Origin: Closterium sp. Naga37s-1
Taxonomy: Eukaryota > Streptophyta > Zygnematophyceae > Desmidiales > Closteriaceae
Assembly: GCA_947471745.1 (NCBI GenBank)
Contig: CANJKZ010000080.1
Span: 2,525,501-2,589,500 of the forward strand
Direction: 5' to 3'
Length of the DNA: 64,000 nt
The notes beneath the pieces are model-generated. The model did not search any database. It had not been told where the DNA came from and saw only the letters and a program-made list of their open reading frames with translations. The translations under genes were made by a program, and so were the position numbers. Below are positions 59,472-64,000 of this stretch, one piece after another (position 1 is the stretch's first letter; each line of letters begins with the position of its first letter).

Positions 59472-59651
59472 TGTGAAAGTAAGCAGTAGAAGAAGGCGCC
59501 ATAGCTAGGAAAGCCCTAGCTAGCCAAGAAGCAGTTTAGGCAAAGAAGGAGGGGTTGCACTAGCAAGAATGAGGATACAAATAGCAAACCCTAGAAGGGT
59601 TGTACTCGCTATAGAGCACCCCACTACAGGCTAGAGCATAATATTCTGACA
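59472..59651 (-). repeat. 5' LTR of element B
   Basis: 180 bp, followed on the minus strand by the primer-binding site at 59471-59460. Confidence 0.88.
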
Positions 59652-61918
59652 ACTTCGTGATTAAACGAATCAATGACTTTATTCGTACAGCACAGATGTT
59701 GGAGCTCCATTCCTGGTGAGTGGGTATTTATCTGACGCTCGTATAATAGTTGAAGGTCCATGCGAGTTTGTTTACCTTCACGTAATCGATTCAATAACTC
59801 GGCAAATCTAGCCTCATCGCGCTGACGCATTATCGTCGTGAGCTCCACGAGTCGTACGCGTTCCCATAATTGTGATTCGTTTATGGTTGATGCTGAATGG
59901 TCTCCGAAACAATGTATATCACGCACCGGAGGAAGTTGGAAAAAATCACCAACAAATATCATATGCAAACCTCCAAAAGCGAAGTTTGCGTTGTTTGTCA
60001 GCTCCCGAAGTTTGAAGTCGATCCATTCAAACGTATTTTTTCCCACCATTGATATTTCATCAACAATGACAACTTTTACGTCACCAAGTCGTGCTCGCAA
60101 GGTATTCATCTTATCCGATGTCAACTTTTTGATTCGACGATTTTGAACGACGGGAATCATTAGGGCATTATGTATCGTATAACCCTTGATCTGGAAAGCA
60201 GCAACGCCTGAGGGTGCGATCTTTAACACCTTAATGGTACTGAAATCCGTGTGAATCTGCGCATGAAAGATCCGCATCAATCGATCATGTACATTCTTAA
60301 TCAATACGGATTTGCCAACGCCGGCACCACCACTCACGAGTATGCAAAGAGGTCCATTTTCGAAAGATCGACGCACGCCTCGAACAATGTGGTCGGCAAT
60401 TGCACGTTGCTCAGCATTTAGCATACGTTCCGTTTGCAAATATTCGTTGTCAGTTGTAACAACGGAACGAAACATATCAATCGAACGAACGGAATCGTGA
60501 AAGCCTAGCTCCACACCAATATCCACATCTGCGCCGCATTGAGGCGTATCATTATCAAAATCTTCATTATTATCCTCGTCATGCAATGCGTGTTCAAATG
60601 CGCGCATCCATGAATCGCCGCTGATGGAATATTCATTCCTCTTAGAAACGATAAGTTCCTCGTTTGCTCTAAATATCCGTGCGACTTGGATCGAGTCATA
60701 AACTTCTTGACGAAAAGGAACGAACAACAGCGTCTGTTCTCGCATGAAATTCGATTCGTCGATATCGCTGTGATAGTTTACGTAACGAATAATCTTCCTG
60801 TTCGATCTCTTGCGGTAAAAGCGTTTCTTCGATGAAAGATCCGGTCCTATGAGGTCTTGTGTGGAACTTTCTTCATATTGTGCTGCAAAATCAGCAAGAC
60901 ATACAGCCTCCATAATGAAAAGACGATTTATATATCGATCCAATAGGGCATATGGCTTGAATATATCAGACGATTGAGGATCCAAGCGTTCTAATTCCGC
61001 CTTCGGCTTCAACAACAACAACCGTTGATGAGGATGATTTGTATTGATGAATTCTACAGCACGTGTAGATTTCTTGTACGGAAGACTAAGAATCAGATAT
61101 ATCGCCTCTTGGGCGCTGATTTCTTGCGTATTCAATATATAATTTCCAAGATCGCGAAGAACGTGTAGAACACCTTTACCTTGTATTGCCGCAAACTTTT
61201 TCGCATTTTCTATTATTTTACTCATTCCTTTACCCGATTTTGTCATGTATGCAGCAATGTACGTTGCTACACTATATGGGTCAATGCATAATTGAATATC
61301 CATGTTGCCACGCCAAACTGACAGAATTGTCATGTTGAAGTTATTTACGAAACAGTCTCTCACTTCTCTTGCATGAAATAGTGTTCGTTTTTTCAAACCT
61401 ATTCGAAGACAATTTATATACTCATCGTATGTTAGACGAACCGTATCCAAGAATGCGGCAAACGTCAGGTTAGACGTTTCGACCAAATTTTGTTTTCCAA
61501 GCATATTAAGAAATTGATCCACAGTCGCTTTATTCGATCTATGACGTTCTAAATCTGCTTCCGCTAATTTTTTGTCAAAAGGCATCAACACCAACGTTTT
61601 GGGAAGTGGATACTTTGGTATACCAAAACGACACTTTCGTATCCTACCACCCTTGTTTAATCGGCACGTTCTAGTGTGACTGTGCGTTTGCACCCTCAAA
61701 AGATCTTCCGTTTGTGGATCTTTTGTGAGGTCGTGCGTATGACACGAAATGTGCTTATCTGCGAATTCAAGAATCCTTTCCAAAGGAATTGCAGCGTCAC
61801 ATGCCAAAAACTCACTCCATATAAGGCAACGAGAATGGGGAGCACCTCGATGCTGGAATTCGTCGAGAACAAAATAATCAACGACTGTTCCGAGAATGCC
61901 AGTTTTCCTCGTCAAGAT
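59652..61918 (-). pseudogene. Helitron Rep (HUH) and Pif1 helicase, main part
   Basis: In the same frame as the part before the amber codon. The HUH region reads FQHRGAPHSRCLIW: the second His of the usual His-x-His is Arg (CGT at 61831-61829). Two Tyr of the catalytic Tyr motif are present (YIAAYMTKSGKG, near 61,240). The helicase has Walker A GGAGVGKS (near 60,320), Walker B VVIVDEISMVG and the Pif1-type GDFFQLPPV. It would nick and unwind DNA for rolling-circle transposition. With the His change and the stops this copy should be inactive. The frame is interrupted at HEV by the LTR element ending at 59651 and resumes at 56606 (YSSSSEEKHAIP). Confidence 0.85.
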
Positions 61919-62740
61919 CTATCGAAACAGTGCATTCTTCCGTTCGACATAGTATCTCGCGCATACCACTGGGAATGTACGCACAAGTAAAGCTATGGTT
62001 TCAAAGTCTAGAGGAGGATTTATATTAGTGTTTGAAAGTTTAGCAAGGTTTCCTGTATTTCTGTTGTGCTCAAGCAAGATAACGTGCAAGTCGACCCATT
62101 TTGTATCCGCCATGGAGATAGTCAGAAAAAATGTTGGCGGACCCAATTGTCTGATCATTGCGAATATATCACGTCTGCAATCTTCGCGATAACTTAGCGA
62201 TGATGTGTCAACACCGGTTAAGCGAGCTTCTCCGCAAAATAATGTTGGAAACGCTAATTCTTTGACAAATTTGTCCATAAGGATGGGCATCGGTCTTGAT
62301 CCTTCGCCCGGTGCCATCTCCACGACGAATTGCTCCAGATTTTGGTAAAGCGGCTCATTACAAAGTATCGTATCCAGTATGCCAACATTCAGGTCTAGGT
62401 TTTGGTCGGTTTCGTCGACGTCTAGTTCCGCCTCCTCCTCGTCCAACAACCAAAATCTCTCTCACGAGATTGTCCCACATCCGTGTCTTGATCGTGTGAT
62501 AAAAACTCGTCGTGAAGTTCTCTATCGATAACCTCTTGTTGCAATTCCGACATCCTTTCCTTGTCCAAAGTGATTCCATGTTGTTTGAAAAGATCCTTCT
62601 TTTCAAGGACGAAATGGCGCGCAAAATCTTGGCGGGCCTCACGTTGTCGTCAAATACGTTATGTGTATTACGCAATTTACGTTTCAAACGAACGCGCACT
62701 GAATGCGCTTCTTGTGGTAAACGAGGTAATGCTGTCACCT
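61919..62740 (-). pseudogene. Helitron Rep, N-terminal part (frameshifted)
   Basis: The first part (to about 62455) holds a Cys-x-x-Cys finger (CRNCNKRLSIENF) typical of Helitron N-termini. After a shift of frame near 62450 the Rep segment follows, with PILMDKFVKELAFPTLF and the Rep motif 1 equivalent FFLTISMADTKW. It ends at the TAG of 61919-61921, beyond which the same frame continues. The upstream end is lost under the copia LTR at 62741. Confidence 0.8.
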
Positions 62741-62865
62741 GTTAGAATAGAAACGAGAATGAATGACTAAGGGAAAGTTGGGTACAAATGTAAACCCTAG
62801 AAAACTGTACCCCATATGAGCTACCCCACTATAGCCTACAGTAGCTATGTCATATAAATCTGACA
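62741..62865 (-). repeat. 3' LTR of right-hand copia element (125 bp)
   Basis: On the minus strand it starts TGTCAGATTT and ends TTCTAACA. Flank 62736-62740 (TCACC) is the candidate target-site duplication. Confidence 0.83.
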
Positions 62866-63072
62866 CACCCCCATAGGCAAAGTGGGGGAGAACAAGGGGT
62901 CACAAGACCAGTCAAGCAAAGCAAAGCAAGCTCAGGGTGGATCACAAAGTTACCACACATTCCGAGCACAAGTTCAAGGCCACAAGGCCAGTTCACATGC
63001 AGGATTACATATATATATAAGGCTAGACGAGCAAGAGCAGGTGTATATATATATGCAACAGTACAAACAAGG

Positions 63073-64000
63073 TCAGGGGGTGAGCAAGTGAGGCAGGGTA
63101 GGCACAAGACCCAGCTGAGTACAGAAGCGCTGATGATCACAAGGCGCAAGTGCCTTGGTGAAGATATCAGCAGTGTTGGCCTGAGAGGCCACGTACGCAA
63201 GCCGCAGCTGACCACGCTGCTGTAGCTCACGAGCAAGGAAGTAGCGGAGAGCAATGTGCTTCGTTCTGTGCTCCAGTCTCTGCTCTCGACACAAGGCCAG
63301 CATGGCCTTGTTGTCTACGTACAGCACTGGAGGAGAACGAGGCGGCTCTCCGAGGTCAGTCAGCAGGTAGGTGAGCCAGCGAAGCTCCTGTGCAACCATG
63401 GCCCCGGCGTAGATCTCAGCCTCACAACTGGAGCCGAGAACAGAAGACGAGCGGGTAGCCCGCCACGAAACAGAGCCGGAACCAAGGCTGAAGGTGTAAC
63501 CCTGTGACGACCACTGCGTAGCCTGGTCGTCAGCCCAAGAAGCGTCTGCGTGCCCAGTGAGGACCACTGGACTCTGCCCTCCAAGCACAATCCCCATGCC
63601 CGACGTACTGCACAAGTAACGCAACACCCTCTTCGCTGCAGCCATGTGCTCCGGTCTGTGTCTCCCAGGAGCAACATAGCGTGCGAGAATGCTAAGAGGG
63701 TATGCGAGGTCAGGTCGTGTGCAGGTCATCAGGTACATGAGGCAGCCAACAAGCTCTGGGTACGGGCCACTCGACTCTACGGACTCATCCGAAGGCAGAG
63801 CTGAGAGCGAGTGGCGAGTAGGCAGAGGAGTGGCCTGAGGCGAGGAGTACGTGAAGCCGAAGCGCTGAAGGACCTGCTGCACCATGTGTGACTGAGTCAG
63901 GGTAATGGTGCGGCGTGCTCTGTCCCGGGTGATCTGCAAGCCAAGGTAGCTGCGCAGTTCACCCAGGTCTGTGCACGTGTGTCTCTTCTGCAGCTCGGAC
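63073..64000 (-). CDS. Copia Pol, C-terminal reverse transcriptase and RNase H (partial)
   Basis: Open from the window edge to the stop at 63073. It contains the end of the reverse transcriptase (LGLQITRD, VQQVLQRFGF, YPELVGCLMYLMTCTRPDLAY), the connection AAAKRVLRYL, and RNase H with its acidic residues in GHADASWADD, SSCEAEIYAG, LYVDNKAMLAL and HRTKHIALRYF. The tail ANTADIFTKAL is the usual copia end. No stop or shift is visible in this part. It copies element RNA into DNA and removes the RNA strand. Activity of the whole element cannot be judged from here. Confidence 0.92.
   Translation of the reverse strand, partial: SELQKRHTCTDLGELRSYLGLQITRDRARRTITLTQSHMVQQVLQRFGFTYSSPQATPLPTRHSLSALPSDESVESSGPYPELVGCLMYLMTCTRPDLAYPLSILARYVAPGRHRPEHMAAAKRVLRYLCSTSGMGIVLGGQSPVVLTGHADASWADDQATQWSSQGYTFSLGSGSVSWRATRSSSVLGSSCEAEIYAGAMVAQELRWLTYLLTDLGEPPRSPPVLYVDNKAMLALCREQRLEHRTKHIALRYFLARELQQRGQLRLAYVASQANTADIFTKALAPCDHQRFCTQLGLVPTLPHLLTP

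Larger units (their letters stand above)
58120..59651 (-). mobile_element. Non-autonomous small LTR element B (1.5 kb), opposite orientation to A
   Basis: LTRs 58120-58299 and 59472-59651 read as identical 180-bp sequences. The primer site is TGGTATTAGAGC on the minus strand (59460-59471). The purine tract CTATGGGGGTG lies next to the inner LTR. Target-site duplication is ACTTC (58115-58119 and 59652-59656). The interior resembles element A in reverse, including GC-rich repeats at about 59225-59400, and has no coding region for gag or pol. Identical LTRs suggest recent insertion. Confidence 0.88.
55802..62740 (-). mobile_element. Decayed Helitron/Helentron-like element, interrupted by two small LTR elements
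   Basis: The element runs on the minus strand from 62740 to 59652, continues at 56606 and ends at 55802. It is cut upstream by a copia LTR and downstream by PLE sequence. It encodes a Rep domain, a Pif1-type helicase and the first part of an endonuclease-like domain. A C-terminal endonuclease after Rep-helicase is the Helentron/Helitron2 layout. Helitron ends (5' TC, 3' CTRR hairpin) are not visible. Defects are a frameshift near 62450, a TAG at 61919-61921 and a frameshift near 56480-56500. Confidence 0.83.
62741..64000 (-). mobile_element. Ty1/copia element, 3' end (rest beyond window)
   Basis: Minus-strand order: end of pol (RT/RNase H), a 3' untranslated stretch with TA-rich runs (about 63007-63055), purine tract (CTATGGGGGTG, 62876-62866) and a 125-bp LTR (62741-62865). 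It interrupts the Helitron Rep N-terminus. The LTR length and sequence mark it as the same family as the element at 1-3871, but a separate copy. Confidence 0.88.

Noticed and set aside
1-64000. tRNA, rRNA or spliceosomal RNA genes
   Set aside because: No cloverleaf with conserved A/B boxes, rRNA core or snRNA motif was recognised by reading; a covariance scan would be needed to exclude them fully.

Overview
The window looks like nuclear DNA of a green plant. The two host genes are a plant-type MBOAT lysophospholipid acyltransferase (LPCAT/LPLAT) and a plastid-type glutathione S-transferase with an extended N-terminus. Both have GT-AG introns, and they sit among plant-style Ty1/copia elements, a Helitron and Penelope-like elements (PLEs). 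The compact host genes and the combination of element types suggest a streptophyte alga or an early land plant. That placement is inference; no ribosomal or organellar marker is present.

Layout. 1-3871: 5' part of a copia element (minus strand), inserted into the gag of a second LTR element (3872-4823). 4824-5715: upstream region without a recognisable gene. 5716-37628: the LPCAT gene. Its first three exons read cleanly up to a conserved Trp-Asn-Ile. An 18-bp satellite of about 29.2 kb (7398-36568, about 1,600 copies) then begins, and only beyond it does the gene resume (36772 onward). The exon expected in between, which should carry the catalytic Trp-His, is not visible. 38051-42071: the GST gene in four exons, with a 21-bp minisatellite in intron 1 that repeats the splice-donor sequence. 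43384-48413: a 19-bp minisatellite interrupted by a full PLE. 48409-55801: direct tandem duplicate of 39921-47308 (GST 3' half, minisatellite and PLE). 55802-62740: a decayed Helitron/Helentron-like Rep-helicase, interrupted by two small non-autonomous LTR elements in opposite orientation (56607-58111 and 58120-59651) with overlapping target-site duplications. 62741-64000: 3' end of another copia element of the same short-LTR family.

Most notable points. (1) The satellite starts exactly at the end of a coding exon and occupies the place of the catalytic exon. (2) The PLE has two overlapping ORFs joined by a textbook -1 frameshift signal: slippery A AAA AAC, 7-nt spacer and a perfect 7-bp GC hairpin. 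(3) All three copies of the PLE pseudo-LTR carry a hammerhead-ribozyme-like core. (4) Several tandem arrays start at exon boundaries or recombination junctions, which suggests a genome prone to local tandem expansion.

Large parts of the window are repetitive. Copy numbers are estimates from span divided by unit length. Assembly error in the satellite cannot be excluded from sequence alone.
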